From Pseudomonas brassicacearum (GTDB lineage: Bacteria > Pseudomonadota > Gammaproteobacteria > Pseudomonadales > Pseudomonadaceae): DNA of 64,000 nucleotides. Positions within the stretch are counted from its first letter, which is position 1. Each line of letters opens with the position of its first letter. Location: positions 1,426,001 to 1,490,000 of the forward strand of contig NZ_CP045701.2 in the NCBI RefSeq assembly GCF_009601685.2, in the 5' to 3' direction. Below are positions 17,035-27,431 of the stretch, piece after piece. The notes beneath the pieces were generated by a model. It was not told where the DNA came from and did no database searches. It saw only the letters and a program-made list of their open reading frames with translations. Both the position numbers and the translations under genes were made by a program.

Positions 17035-18570
17035 CTACCGAGCCTTCTCATCCCGCCCACGCAGCAAGCGATTGGGCATCGCCAGCGCCGCGGCCAACCC
17101 CAGCAGCGACACCGCCGCGCTGATCAACAGCAAATGCCGGAATGTCGCCTGCAATTCCTGGCGCAAGGCATTCTGCGTCTCGCCCGGGGCGGCGTTCAGG
17201 CCGTCCAGCAAGACGCTGCCGGAGTGCCCTTCACCGATCAGCGATGAGCTGGCGAGTCGGGCGAAACTTGAATCCTGCAGCAAGGCCAGCAGCAACGCTG
17301 ACATCAGTGCCACGCCCACCGCGCCGCCGAGGGAGCGGAACAGGTTGGTGGTGCTGGTGGCGACGCCGATGTCCTGTTGGTGTACGGAGTTTTGCGATCC
17401 CACAAGCGAGGTGGGGAACTGCATGCCGGAGGCGATGCCGCTGAGCAGCATGAACAGGCTGCTGAGCCAGAACGCGGCGGGTGGAGTGAAGGCCATGCCG
17501 AGGATGGCGAACGGGAAGAGCAGGGCACCGCTCAGGATCATCGGCTTGTAGCGCCCCGTGACTGAAGTCCGGCGCCCGGCGAAATACGCGCCGATCGGCA
17601 ACCCCATCGCCAGCGGCAACAAGTGCAACGCCGCGCTATCGGCGCCCGCGCCGGTCACGCTCTGGAAGCGCAACGGTACCAGCACCGTCAGGGAAATCGC
17701 CTGGAAGCTGGTGAAGAACACCGTGCACCAACACAGCACCGCGTCGCGGTTGGCGAACAGGTGCATCGGTAGCAATGGCTCCCGCGCCCGGCGCTCGTGC
17801 CAGGCGAACATCCCCAGCGCTGCTCCTGCGCAACCCAGCAATCCCAGCACTTCACGGCTGTGCCAGGCATGGCCCTGGCCGACCTGGGTGACCCCCAGCA
17901 GCAGCGTCGTCAGGCCGATGATCAGCAACACGGTGCCCAGGTAATCGATGATCGGCGTGCGTTGCGGCACCGGCAGCCCGACCAGGCTGCGTCGGGCCAC
18001 CCACCAGGCCGCCAGGCCCAGCGGCAGGTTGATCCAGAACACCCAGCGCCATGACAGGTACTCGGTCATGTAGCCGCCGAGCACCGGCCCGGCCACGCTG
18101 GCCACCGCGTACATGCTGCTGAAATAACCCTGGTAGCGACCGCGTTCACGGGGCGCGATGATGTCGCCGATGATCGCCTGGCTCACCGAAATCATCCCGC
18201 CGGCGCCGATGCCCTGGAGAATCCGCGCCAGCACCAGTTGCTCCATGTTTTGTGCCAGGCCACAAAACAGCGAGGCCAGGGTGAACAGGCCCATGCCGAA
18301 CAGCATCAGCGGCCGGCGACCGTAGAGGTCACCGAGCTTGCCGTAGATCGGCACCGCTACGGTCATGGCGACCATGTAGCCGGAAATCACCCAGGCCAGC
18401 AGGCTGACGTCGGCAAATTGTGCGGAGATGGCCGGCATCGAGACGGCGACGATGGTCTGGTCCAGCGCACCCAGGAAAATCGCCAGCATCAGGGCCACCA
18501 GCACGCTGCGGATGGCCGGTTTTGGGGCTTGGAGCGTGTTGAACTGAGTCACGACAGAACCTGCGGGCAT
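17035..18570 (-). CDS. MFS drug/proton antiporter, DHA2 (EmrB/QacA) family
   Basis: A 511-residue transporter with 14 predicted helices. Motif C of the DHA2 family is recognisable in helix 5 (SVAGPVLGGYMTEYLSWRWVFWINLP), motif A as GKLGDLYGRRPLM after helix 2 and motif D1 as GALDQTIVAVSMPAI in helix 1. It exports toxic or aromatic compounds by proton exchange in this family. It lies 52 bp downstream of pobA in the same direction, so co-transcription with 4-hydroxybenzoate hydroxylase is possible; export or import of aromatic acids is an inference from context only. No membrane-fusion partner is adjacent. Confidence 0.9.
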   Translation of the reverse strand: MPAGSVVTQFNTLQAPKPAIRSVLVALMLAIFLGALDQTIVAVSMPAISAQFADVSLLAWVISGYMVAMTVAVPIYGKLGDLYGRRPLMLFGMGLFTLASLFCGLAQNMEQLVLARILQGIGAGGMISVSQAIIGDIIAPRERGRYQGYFSSMYAVASVAGPVLGGYMTEYLSWRWVFWINLPLGLAAWWVARRSLVGLPVPQRTPIIDYLGTVLLIIGLTTLLLGVTQVGQGHAWHSREVLGLLGCAGAALGMFAWHERRAREPLLPMHLFANRDAVLCWCTVFFTSFQAISLTVLVPLRFQSVTGAGADSAALHLLPLAMGLPIGAYFAGRRTSVTGRYKPMILSGALLFPFAILGMAFTPPAAFWLSSLFMLLSGIASGMQFPTSLVGSQNSVHQQDIGVATSTTNLFRSLGGAVGVALMSALLLALLQDSSFARLASSSLIGEGHSGSVLLDGLNAAPGETQNALRQELQATFRHLLLISAAVSLLGLAAALAMPNRLLRGRDEKAR

Positions 18571-18622
18571 TACGCCGGAGAGGCAAAATGAGACGAAGCC
18601 CGCAGTTTAAGTCGATAGGCCG

Positions 18623-19858
<1,236 letters not shown>

Positions 19859-19988
19859 TTATTAGAAATCGAGTGCCTACATTTTTCGCTTGCGGACCTG
19901 TCAGTTGAAGGGGAAAACTGAGCCGATACCTGTTCTTTTTGCCAATTGGTGCGATTATCGCCCGCAACCCCTGGCCCGGATCCACGTT

Positions 19989-20882
19989 ATGAAAAAACCC
20001 GACCTGCCTTCGATTCCGGTGTTCAAGCTCTACGGCGAGAGCCAGGAATGGCCAACACCGGACCTGTTGCACTGCGAGACCATTTCCAAGCGCAGCCGCG
20101 AGCATCAGTGGGAAATCAAACCCCACCGGCATGCCGATCTGTGCCAGTTGCTGTTTGTGTTCAAGGGCCAGGCGGAATTGGAAATCGAAGGCCGACGCAC
20201 GCTACTCACCGAGCCGGCCGTGCAGATCCTGCCGCCGCTGTCGGTCCATGGCTTTCGTTTTTCCGAGGATGTGGAAGGTTACGTGGTGACTCTGGCGGCG
20301 CCGCTGGTTACGCACCTGCAAGCGCAACTGGGGCATTCGGTCAACGTCCTGGCCCAGGCCGAAAGCTACCCCGCCCTTGAGAATGCCGAGTACCTCAATA
20401 GCCTGTTCAGCGCCTTGCAGAATGAGTACGTGGGGCATCAACCAGCCCGGGAAATGCTGATGCATGCGCTGGTCAGCGTGATCATGGTCTGGGTCAGCCG
20501 CCAGGTGATGCAGCGCCATACCCAGGCCCAGCGCCCGCAACGGGCCCGGGAATACCTCAACGGCTTCATTCAGTTGGTGGAAGAAACCTATCGCGAGCAC
20601 GTCAAGGTCGAGGACCTGGCCCACCGCCTGGGCATTTCCGTGTCGCACCTCAACGGCACCTGTCGGGAACTGGCCGGGCAACCGGCGTTGCAGATCATGC
20701 ATGAGCGCCAGTTGCTGGAAGCCAAGCGCCTGCTGACCTACACCGGCATGACCATCTACGAGATTTCCGAAATGCTCGGGTTTTCCGACCCGACCAACTT
20801 CACCCGGCTGTTCCGCCGGCGTGTCGGCATTTCACCCAAGGCGTTCCGGGACCGGCTCAAGACCGATCAGCAGGACGACTGA
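19989..20882 (+). CDS. pobR: AraC-family activator of pobA
   Basis: A 297-residue AraC/XylS-type regulator. The N-terminal cupin-like effector domain (WEIKPHRHADLCQLLFVFKGQAELEIEG, then PAVQILPPLSVHGFRFSED) is typical of proteins sensing aromatic acids. The C-terminal two helix-turn-helix motifs cover about residues 200-290: VEDLAHRLGISVSHLNGTCRE and IYEISEMLGFSDPTNFTRLFRR. It sits divergently 175 bp from pobA, the standard arrangement for PobR, which activates pobA in response to 4-hydroxybenzoate. I place the start at ATG 19989 (MKKPDLPSIPVFKLYG), where homologues begin. Confidence 0.92.
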   Translation: MKKPDLPSIPVFKLYGESQEWPTPDLLHCETISKRSREHQWEIKPHRHADLCQLLFVFKGQAELEIEGRRTLLTEPAVQILPPLSVHGFRFSEDVEGYVVTLAAPLVTHLQAQLGHSVNVLAQAESYPALENAEYLNSLFSALQNEYVGHQPAREMLMHALVSVIMVWVSRQVMQRHTQAQRPQRAREYLNGFIQLVEETYREHVKVEDLAHRLGISVSHLNGTCRELAGQPALQIMHERQLLEAKRLLTYTGMTIYEISEMLGFSDPTNFTRLFRRRVGISPKAFRDRLKTDQQDD

Positions 20883-20889
20883 CCACGCC

Positions 20890-21066
20890 TCAGCGCAGGG
20901 CGTTCAGGGTTGCGCTGTGGGGGATGCACCGTTCGAAGTTGCAACTGGCGTATTCACGGGGCAGTTGCCTGGCCTGCTCGACCCGATAGGCCGCAGTGCC
21001 ATACAACGCAAGCGTGGCGGTGCAGGTGACGAAAATGGCGAGGCGTCTTCTTGTTTTGATGTTCAT
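20890..21066 (-). CDS. small single-pass membrane or exported protein, 58 aa
   Basis: This frame is short but has good coding signs: ATG at 21066 with an AGAGGT ribosome-binding site 8 bp upstream, and a stop 8 bp from the convergent pobR end. The translation begins MNIKTRRRLAIFVTCTATLA, giving a positively charged start then a hydrophobic segment (residues ~9-26), as in a membrane anchor or signal peptide. The C-terminal part (REYASCNFERCIPH) holds a C-x4-C pair. I do not recognise the family. Expression is unproven. Confidence 0.55.
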   Translation of the reverse strand: MNIKTRRRLAIFVTCTATLALYGTAAYRVEQARQLPREYASCNFERCIPHSATLNALR

Positions 21067-21196
21067 GGCGGTGACCTCTGAACGAATACCCGGGGGTACT
21101 CCTTTCAGAATAGGTCAGCTGTAGCGAGTTGCCAGCCAGGCAGACCTTGCTCCCACAGGTCTGCTCCCACAAACAGGGGGTGGGGCTTTCGGGGGG

Positions 21197-21556
21197 TTAT
21201 GCCAGGTGTTCCGGCTTCATCGGGTCCCCCGGCTTGACGTCCAGTTGCTTGCGCACGTCTTCGAACATTTCATCGTAGTACTTGTGCATCGAGCCGATGC
21301 TGGCGGTCTTGGGCAAGCCATATTTCTGGGCGATGCGCGTGGCATGGCGGGCGAAGTCGAAGGCCTGGTCCTTGGCCAGGAAGAACGTCTCGTCCAGGGG
21401 CTTTTCTTCGACGGTGCCATGCACCCGGAACGACATGCCCGTGCCTTCCTTGCCGTCCTGGTCGACCTTGTAGTCGATGCACAGGTTGTAGCTGAAATCT
21501 TCCTTGTTCAGCGCGTGGCGCTCCATGTGCAGGTGCCCGGGTTCGAATTTGGCCAT
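21197..21556 (-). CDS. DUF5064 family protein
   Basis: A 119-residue soluble protein beginning MAKFEPGHLHMERHALN and containing YNLCIDYKVDQDGKEG and GMSFRVHGTVEEK, the pattern of the Pseudomonas-specific DUF5064 family. No signal peptide or membrane segment. The start is fixed by a strong AAGGAG ribosome-binding site before ATG 21556. It follows the arcC remnant by 65 bp in the same orientation. The family has no known function. Confidence 0.85.
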   Translation of the reverse strand: MAKFEPGHLHMERHALNKEDFSYNLCIDYKVDQDGKEGTGMSFRVHGTVEEKPLDETFFLAKDQAFDFARHATRIAQKYGLPKTASIGSMHKYYDEMFEDVRKQLDVKPGDPMKPEHLA

Positions 21557-21621
21557 AAGCAACTCTCCTTTGACGGCATGGGGAGTAGGGCAGACCCTGG
21601 ATCCGCCCCGCAAGTTTCCTG

Positions 21622-22107
21622 TTATCGATAAGCGATGCCAGGTGTCGCCGTGCTGATGCGGGTGCCGGCGATGCCCTGGACGATGGCCTCGATGTCCGAG
21701 AGTGAACCGATCACCGCGACCTTGCCAGTGTTGCGCGCGAACTCGCAGGCCGCCTGGACCTTCGGCCCCATGGAACCGGCGACGAAGCCGAGCTTTTCCA
21801 TTTCGTCGGGGTGGGCCTGGGCGACGGCTTTCTGGGTCGGCTTGCCGAAGTCGATGAACGTGGCGTTGACGTCGGTGGCGATCACCAGCAGGTCGCTTTC
21901 CAGCTGTTCGGCCAGCAACGCCGAGCACAGGTCCTTGTCGATCACCGCTTCCACGCCTTGCAGCTTGCCGTTGGCGTCGTACATCGTCGGGATGCCGCCA
22001 CCGCCGGCACAGATCACGATGCTGCCTTTTTCCAGCAGCCATTTGATCGGGCGGATTTCAAAGATGCGCTTGGGCCTGGGGCTTGCGACCACGCGGCGGA
22101 ACCACAA
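21622..22107 (-). pseudogene. arcC: arcC remnant: carbamate kinase C-terminal half only
   Basis: About 161 codons that match the C-terminal half of carbamate kinase: [72 protein letters not shown] and [15 protein letters not shown] are all family blocks. A complete enzyme is ~310 residues; the N-terminal ~150, including the GGNAL-type substrate and ATP-binding motifs, is absent. Immediately upstream (11 bp) is the stop codon of a CoA-transferase gene on the same strand, so the missing part is deleted rather than frameshifted. No arcD, arcA or arcB is nearby. The frame itself is open with no internal stops, and the first possible start is TTG, so the loss may be recent or the stub may be translated, but it cannot make a normal kinase. 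Confidence 0.85.
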
Positions 22108-22117
22108 TGGACGGCCG

Positions 22118-23464
22118 TCACCACCGTGCCCGATGCGCGCCCAGTTCCGCCGCCGGCAAGGTCCATTGCAGCGGCGTCCCGGTGATTTTCAAGGGTACAT
22201 GCAGGCGATGGGCCGGTCCCCACGGCGTCTGTTCGACCACCAGTCCCTGATCATCCTCAGCCTCGGCTCGCAATGGGCTCGGGTCCCCGGCGCCACGTTC
22301 GATCAATAGCTTCGCCGTACGTGCCAGTGACAAGCGTGCCGAGCCGCCGTGACCGCTTGCCAGGCGTCGGGACAACAACACCAGGGCGCTGGCCGCCAGC
22401 AGGTAGCCGGTGCCGTGATCCAGCGCTTGCACCGGCAGCGGTGTCGGTTTGTCGGTGCGTTTGCAGCCCATGCCGGCTTCGGCAATGCCGCTGCTCATCT
22501 GCACCAGGCTGTCGAAGCCGCGCCGGTTCTGCCACGGGCCGCTCCAGCCGTAGGCATTGAGGCTGACGTCGATCAGGCCCGGGGCCATCTGCCGGCGCTG
22601 CTCGGCGCCGTAGCCCAGGTGTTCCAGGGCGTCGGCACGGTAGCCGTGCAGGAGGATGTCGGTGTCCTGGAGCAGCGCCTCGAACGCGGCGCGATCTTCG
22701 GCCCGATGCAGGTCGAGGCGGGCGCAGCGTTTGCCCAGGGTGACTTCCGGCACCACGCCGGGTTCGTTCCAGGTGGGTGGGTCGATACGCAGCACGTCGG
22801 CCCCCAGGCCGGCGAGAAAGCGGCTGGCGACCGGGCCGGCCAGTACGCGGGTCAGGTCCAGCACCTTGAGGCCCGCCAATGGCTGGGTCACGGAGCCGAG
22901 CCAGGGTTTGCGCTGCTCTGCAGTCGTTTGACTCAGGTGCACCAGCGGCTCGGCATTCACCGCCAGGCCTTGGGGGTGGGCCTGCCACGCTTGCCACGAG
23001 CGCATCTCGGCGGCGCAACCGCCTGCGTCGACCACGGCCTGCTCCAGCTCGGCCTTGTTCCATCGGGCCACCCTGGCCGCCATGTCGGAGCGGTCGGTGC
23101 AGGTGCCGAGGACTTTTTCCGCTGCCAGGCGATGATGCGGTGCGTTGGTGTGCAGGCGAATCCAGCCGTCGGCGCTGGCGTAGTCGCCGGCCACCGGGTC
23201 CCACATCGGCGGCACGCTCCAGCCGATAGGGCGCAGGGAGGTGGAGAACCAGAACGACGCCAGGCGTCGGTCGACCTCGACAGGCGGCAGGCGACCGGTT
23301 TGTTGCTGGATGAGTTCGGCGATCGCCTGGCCGGCCACGGCGATGCTGGCGCTGGCCAACTCCGTGACGGCGAAGGCCGAGGGCAGGGCACCGTCGCCGG
23401 TGAAGGTGATCGGGGTCGTGGGCAAGCCGAGCGCGGTTTGCATGGACGTGAGCAGATCTGACAT
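22118..23464 (-). CDS. CaiB/BaiF-type (family III) CoA transferase
   Basis: A 448-residue protein of the formyl-CoA transferase family. The core block is [35 protein letters not shown] at about residues 190-225, followed by [28 protein letters not shown] and [16 protein letters not shown]. The [20 protein letters not shown] block supplies a conserved Asp near the active site. The N-terminal ~190 residues form a divergent, partly degenerate second copy of the fold, as in the longer fused members of this family. The acyl donor and acceptor are unknown. Its 3' end abuts the truncated arcC, so its own last residues may have been set by the same rearrangement. A short 34-bp gap separates it from the DUF454 gene upstream. 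Confidence 0.85.
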   Translation of the reverse strand: MSDLLTSMQTALGLPTTPITFTGDGALPSAFAVTELASASIAVAGQAIAELIQQQTGRLPPVEVDRRLASFWFSTSLRPIGWSVPPMWDPVAGDYASADGWIRLHTNAPHHRLAAEKVLGTCTDRSDMAARVARWNKAELEQAVVDAGGCAAEMRSWQAWQAHPQGLAVNAEPLVHLSQTTAEQRKPWLGSVTQPLAGLKVLDLTRVLAGPVASRFLAGLGADVLRIDPPTWNEPGVVPEVTLGKRCARLDLHRAEDRAAFEALLQDTDILLHGYRADALEHLGYGAEQRRQMAPGLIDVSLNAYGWSGPWQNRRGFDSLVQMSSGIAEAGMGCKRTDKPTPLPVQALDHGTGYLLAASALVLLSRRLASGHGGSARLSLARTAKLLIERGAGDPSPLRAEAEDDQGLVVEQTPWGPAHRLHVPLKITGTPLQWTLPAAELGAHRARW

Positions 23465-23498
23465 CGAAAGCCCTCCAGTACGAGAAGGCGATCATAGA

Positions 23499-23924
23499 TC
23501 AAAAATCCGTTGGGGGCCGCTGCGCGTTCCAGCGGGAGCAAGCACCTTGCACCTGTTCCGGGCGCGACCAGATCCACAGGTTGCCCAGGCCCATGCCCGC
23601 GAGCGCCAGGTAAACCGGCCAGCTGTGGTCGAGCAGCACCAGCATCAAGCCTGCGCAGAGCAGCATGCTGGCGGTGGCACCGACCTTGGCCCGGCGCCGG
23701 ATAACTTTGCCGTTGCGCCAGTTGTGCAGCATCGGGCCGAACAGTCGATGGTTCTCCAACCAGGCGCTCAGGCGCGGCGAACTGCGGGTCGCGGCCCAGG
23801 CGGCCAGCAGGATGAACTCAGTGGTCGGCAGGCCGGGCACGACGATGGCGACCAGGCCGATGCCCAGGCTGGTGTAGGCGAGCAGGGCGAAGAGCAGTTG
23901 GGTGAGTTTTGAGGGGCGGTTCAT
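23499..23924 (-). CDS. DUF454 (YbaN-like) membrane protein
   Basis: A 141-residue inner-membrane protein of the YbaN/DUF454 family. Seen: hydrophobic N-terminal segment LLFALLAYTSLGIGLVAIVVPG, the family signature PGLPTTEFILLAAW, then ATRSSPRLSAWLENHRLFGPML and a C-terminal helix pair (ASMLLCAGLMLVLLDHSW). In several bacteria DUF454 genes sit beside heme or hydroxamate genes; here it lies 46 bp downstream of hemO in the same direction, so it may be the last gene of the heme operon. The last ~20 residues overlap DNA resembling a REP half-site (CAGCGGGAGCAAG), so the C-terminus may be strain-specific. Confidence 0.85.
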   Translation of the reverse strand: MNRPSKLTQLLFALLAYTSLGIGLVAIVVPGLPTTEFILLAAWAATRSSPRLSAWLENHRLFGPMLHNWRNGKVIRRRAKVGATASMLLCAGLMLVLLDHSWPVYLALAGMGLGNLWIWSRPEQVQGACSRWNAQRPPTDF

Positions 23925-23970
23925 CAGCGTTTTTCAGTCATGCACCATCCCTGTGGGATGGCGGTGATTT

Positions 23971-24561
23971 TCAGGCCAACTCGGCCGCATAGGCCTGTTC
24001 CAGCAGCACCGTAAAGCGGTTGAAGGCGTCCAGTGCGCCTTGGTCTGCCTCGGCTTCCTGTTGTTCGGTGAAGGCCAGGCCGTCGAGGGTGCGGGTGAAG
24101 GTTTTCCAGCCTTCGGCGCGCCCGCCGGCAGGTTCTGCCAGGTGCCGGGCGCCGAAGGTTTCGCTCAGTCCCAAGCCCACGGCACGCTTGATCAAGAACG
24201 CGGCGCCGAGCTTGGAGCCCTCGGAGACGAACAGCCAGCCCAAGGCCTCAGCCTGGGTCGGGTTTTTCACCGCACCGGCCACTGGCGCGGGTACTTCGGT
24301 GTCCAGGTCGGCCAGGTCCGCCTTGGCCGCTTCTGCCCGGCACCGGGCCGGCAGGTCGGGGATCAGGTTGGACAGTTCGGCGTCGTTGTACAGCGCCACC
24401 AGTTCCGACTGGAACAGATACTGGGCGACGACGAAACGGGCAAAGCTGGCCGGGGTTTCGAACGGGGCGTGGGCCTTGACCAGCGCGTCGAGCTTGCTAT
24501 GGGGCTCGTGGGTGATCTGGTTCAGGCGTTGGGAGCGTGAAGCGGGGCGTTGTGTGGTCAT
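23971..24561 (-). CDS. hemO: biliverdin-producing heme oxygenase
   Basis: A 196-residue bacterial heme oxygenase close in sequence to P. aeruginosa HemO (PigA). It cleaves heme to biliverdin, CO and iron in the cytoplasm. The axial ligand is His21 in THEPHSKLD, the distal helix is GWLFVSEGSKLGAAFL with the flexible glycines and serines, and FGARHLAEPAGGRAEGWK follows as in HemO. These features place it with the HemO type rather than the phytochrome-linked BphO. ATG 24561 (MTTQRPASRS) is used; the frame extending to 24684 runs into a REP-like repeat. It follows the TonB-dependent heme receptor gene (168 bp gap containing the repeat) and is likely iron-regulated with it. Confidence 0.95.
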   Translation of the reverse strand: MTTQRPASRSQRLNQITHEPHSKLDALVKAHAPFETPASFARFVVAQYLFQSELVALYNDAELSNLIPDLPARCRAEAAKADLADLDTEVPAPVAGAVKNPTQAEALGWLFVSEGSKLGAAFLIKRAVGLGLSETFGARHLAEPAGGRAEGWKTFTRTLDGLAFTEQQEAEADQGALDAFNRFTVLLEQAYAAELA

Positions 24562-24586
24562 ATGAATTCCTTCGAATGTAAGCATT

Positions 24587-24701
24587 GTGGCGAGGGGCTG
24601 TGGGAGCAAAGCTTGCTCGCGAAACAGGCGCCTCGATCTCTGAAAGACCGCATCGCCTTCATCGCGGGCAAGCCTTGCTCCCACATGACTCTCCTCGCCA
24701 C
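24587..24701. repeat. paired REP-like element, nested in GTGGCGAGG flanks
   Basis: Inner arms CTGTGGGAGCAAAGCTTGCTCGCGA and TCGCGGGCAAGCCTTGCTCCCACA are inverted copies. An outer pair, GTGGCGAGG and CCTCGCCAC, flanks them, giving a two-layer inverted repeat between hemO and the receptor gene. It could form a hairpin in the operon mRNA. Confidence 0.8.
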
Positions 24702-24729
24702 GGGTATTTGTTTTGCCAGGGCAACCGAG

Positions 24730-27324
24730 TCAGATATCCCAGATCAGGTTCACCCCGAAGTTACGCCCTGGCGCCGTCAGGCGATCGAGGTTGGCAGGGT
24801 TCAGCACCGCCGCTTCGCCGACGCTGTCGTAGCCGCGCACGTCGTCCCACAGCCAGTACTTCTTGTCGGTGAGGTTGTAGAGGCCGCCACTGACGGTGAC
24901 GTCGTCGGTCACCTTGTAGAAACCGCTCAGGTCGAGGATGCCGAAGCCCGGCGTCTTGAACTGGCTGTTCACGCCATCGGGCGAGTTGAAGTTGCTGTCG
25001 TCGACGCGGTCCTTTTTCTTGACCAAGGTCCAACTGAGCAAAGTGCCGTAGCGGTCCTGGTCGTAGCCCAGGCCGAATACGCCGGTCAGCGGATTGATGC
25101 TGTTGAGCGGCTCGCCCGTGTCGTTGTTGCGACCATAGAGGTAGGCCACCGAGCCTTGGGTGTAGAGGCCCTTTGGCGCGCCAAACACCTCCAGCTCCAG
25201 GCGTCCCCTGGCCTCGGCGCCCTTGATGGTGGCGTGCTTGATGTTGTTGCTCTGGAAGGTCAACTGATCGGCGCCAGGGGTGATGGCATCCTCGTTGATG
25301 AAGTCGCGGTACTTGTTGTAGAACACCGCCACGTCGAACGAGCCGGAATCGAAACGGCCACGCAGGCCAGTCTCGTAGCTCTTGCTTTTTTCCGGTTCCA
25401 GGTCGGGGTTGGGTTCCACGCTGTAGCCGGCATCGGGGTTGTCGAAACGACCGTACAGGGCCTTGGCGGTCGGGGTGCGGAAGCCTTCGGCGTACTGGCC
25501 GTACCAGGTGTATTCATCGCTCAGGGCATAGGTCACGCCGAACTTGGGCGAGACGCGATGCCAGGTCTTGTTCTTGTCGTTGACTGCACCGCCGCCGGTA
25601 GGGTCCACGGCGTTGAGGAATTGCTCGGTCAGATGCGGTTTGAGCCGGGTGTAGTCGTAGCGCAGGCCCGGCGTGAAGGTCCAGCGGTCCCAACCGATCT
25701 GGTCCTGGGCGAACAGGCTGTAGGTGTTGATGGTCGGGTCAGGGAAATCACTGACCTTTGCCAGCACGTCCCGGGTGCTGATGGCGCCCACGGCGGAGCA
25801 ACCGACGCCAACCGCCAGGCACACGCCATTGCCGCTGCGCGAGCCAGTGACTTTCTGCTGCTTGAGGGTGGTGCCGTACGTCAGCGCGTGATCGGTGTCG
25901 GCGACGCTGAAGGCCTTGTCCAGTTGCGCGTCGAAGACCCACTGTTTCTCTTCGTAGAGGGTCTCCCGGGTGCGCAGGACCTGGCGGGTGATGGGGAAGT
26001 AGAATTCGGCGGTGCTCTGGTCGGTCTTGGCGACCTGGTGATTCAGGCTCCACTTCATGTGATCGGCCAGCAGGCTGTCCAGGGCGAAGCTGTGCTCCAG
26101 GCCGAAACGCTCGCGGGTGATGGTGTCGTTGCCAGTGCGCCACTGGTACATGCCGCCGGGCAGCACAGAGGCGGGAATGGCCGGCTGGCCGTTGGCGTAG
26201 GGACCGCCGTAGGCGCTTTTCAGGTCGCTGTCGCGGTCGTCCTTGTATTTTTCGTAGACCAGGCCAAGGCGTCCGTCATCGCTGTAGTTCCAGCCGAGCT
26301 TGGCCAGCACGTTGTTGGCGCGCACATCTGCGGGGTTGGCGGAGGTGCGGTCCAGGCCGGTGCCGTTGTGGCTGCCGTAGGATTCGGTTTCGTGACCGTC
26401 GCGCTGGCTGTAGTGCAACAGGCCGTCGAACGGCCCGCTGCGGCCGGCGACCGTGGCGGACTTGAGCCAGCTCTCGTCGGCGGAGCTGTAGCCGGTCTTC
26501 AGGCGGGCGCCAACGTCCTGGCCCGGCTTGATGATGTCGTCCGGATCGAGGGTGAAGTAGCTGACGGCACCGCCTATGGCATTGCTGCCGTACAGCACCG
26601 AGGCCGGGCCGCGAAGGATTTCCACGCGCTTGATGATTTCCGGGTCGACGTAGTTGCGCTGGGTCTTGGCGTAGGGGCCGTTGAAGAAGCCGCCGGGGAT
26701 CTCTACGCCGTCGACCTGGGTCAGGATCCGGTTACCGTCGATGCCACGGATGTTGTAGCCGCTGATACCGCCGCGCTGGCCCGCGCCACCCACCGATACG
26801 CCCGGCTCATAGCGCACCAGGTCCTTGAGGGTATTGATGTTGTTGCGGTCCAGTTCCTGGCGGTCGTGGACGGTGACCGTGCTTGGCACGCTGGTGATGT
26901 CCTGTTCCTGGCGGGTGGCGCTGATGGTCACCTGTTGCAACTCCAGCGCGCTGCCGGCACTGCGTTTTTCCAGGATGATGCTGTTGTCGCCCAGCTTGCG
27001 GTAGCTCAGGTTGGTCCCCACCAACAGGCGCGCCAGGGCCTTTTCGGGTGACAGCGAGCCGTTCACCCCTGGCGATGCGACGCCTGCGGCCAGTTCCGCC
27101 GGCATCCCGACTTGCCAGCCGGTGACCGCAGTGAATGCATTCAGGGCCGAGACCAGGGGCTGTCGGGCAATGGCAAAGGTGTAGTCGCCCATGTTGCGTG
27201 CAGGAGGGGGCACGGTGGTGGCGGCCAGGGCGAGCGGCGCGGTGCCGGCCATCAAGAGGGCGGCGGTGAGCAGTGACAGCGTGCAGGAGGGGGCAAGAAA
27301 CCGGCAAGTAAGGCGAGAGGACAT
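24730..27324 (-). CDS. hxuA: TonB-dependent heme/hemoglobin receptor with signalling (STN) domain
   Basis: An 864-residue outer-membrane transducer. Order: Sec signal peptide (~30 residues), STN/secretin-like signalling domain (~residues 40-100, ARQPLVSALNAFTAVTGWQ), a linker, the TonB plug (~130-245, with LKDLVRYEPGVSV and EILRGPASVLYGSNAIGGAV), then the 22-strand barrel ending ..RNFGVNLIWDI with the usual terminal aromatic-rich strand. Heme-receptor signatures are visible as GFRTPTAKALYG (FRAP-like) and VEPNPDLEPEKS (NPNL-like). The STN domain with the adjacent sigma and anti-sigma genes marks a cell-surface signalling system as in P. aeruginosa hxuIRA (symbol given by that analogy). ATG 27324 has GGAGCG upstream and is preferred to 27345. 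Confidence 0.92.
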   Translation of the reverse strand: MSSRLTCRFLAPSCTLSLLTAALLMAGTAPLALAATTVPPPARNMGDYTFAIARQPLVSALNAFTAVTGWQVGMPAELAAGVASPGVNGSLSPEKALARLLVGTNLSYRKLGDNSIILEKRSAGSALELQQVTISATRQEQDITSVPSTVTVHDRQELDRNNINTLKDLVRYEPGVSVGGAGQRGGISGYNIRGIDGNRILTQVDGVEIPGGFFNGPYAKTQRNYVDPEIIKRVEILRGPASVLYGSNAIGGAVSYFTLDPDDIIKPGQDVGARLKTGYSSADESWLKSATVAGRSGPFDGLLHYSQRDGHETESYGSHNGTGLDRTSANPADVRANNVLAKLGWNYSDDGRLGLVYEKYKDDRDSDLKSAYGGPYANGQPAIPASVLPGGMYQWRTGNDTITRERFGLEHSFALDSLLADHMKWSLNHQVAKTDQSTAEFYFPITRQVLRTRETLYEEKQWVFDAQLDKAFSVADTDHALTYGTTLKQQKVTGSRSGNGVCLAVGVGCSAVGAISTRDVLAKVSDFPDPTINTYSLFAQDQIGWDRWTFTPGLRYDYTRLKPHLTEQFLNAVDPTGGGAVNDKNKTWHRVSPKFGVTYALSDEYTWYGQYAEGFRTPTAKALYGRFDNPDAGYSVEPNPDLEPEKSKSYETGLRGRFDSGSFDVAVFYNKYRDFINEDAITPGADQLTFQSNNIKHATIKGAEARGRLELEVFGAPKGLYTQGSVAYLYGRNNDTGEPLNSINPLTGVFGLGYDQDRYGTLLSWTLVKKKDRVDDSNFNSPDGVNSQFKTPGFGILDLSGFYKVTDDVTVSGGLYNLTDKKYWLWDDVRGYDSVGEAAVLNPANLDRLTAPGRNFGVNLIWDI

Positions 27325-27431
27325 CGATAGCGCTCCGTGTCGCATCTGTTATAGGTGCAGATTCACATCGATGGATGCGAATCAATTGCATTGGCTATAA
27401 CGAGACGAATCAGCAGAGCCTATCGAGTAAA

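Noticed and set aside
22118..23464. CoA transferase as a pseudogene because its 3' end abuts the arcC remnant
   Set aside because: All family core blocks are present over 448 residues and the frame ends naturally. Its last few residues may be altered but there is no evidence of loss of function.
23529..23541. CAGCGGGAGCAAG inside the 3' end of the DUF454 gene as a REP insertion
   Set aside because: A 13-base half-site alone is within chance for this repeat-rich genome, and the inverse arm is absent; kept only as a remark in the gene entry.
24550..27051. 833-codon open frame antisense to the heme receptor
   Set aside because: Shadow of the receptor gene; the receptor strand carries a signal peptide, plug and barrel, while this frame has only low-complexity Val/Ala/Gly sequence.
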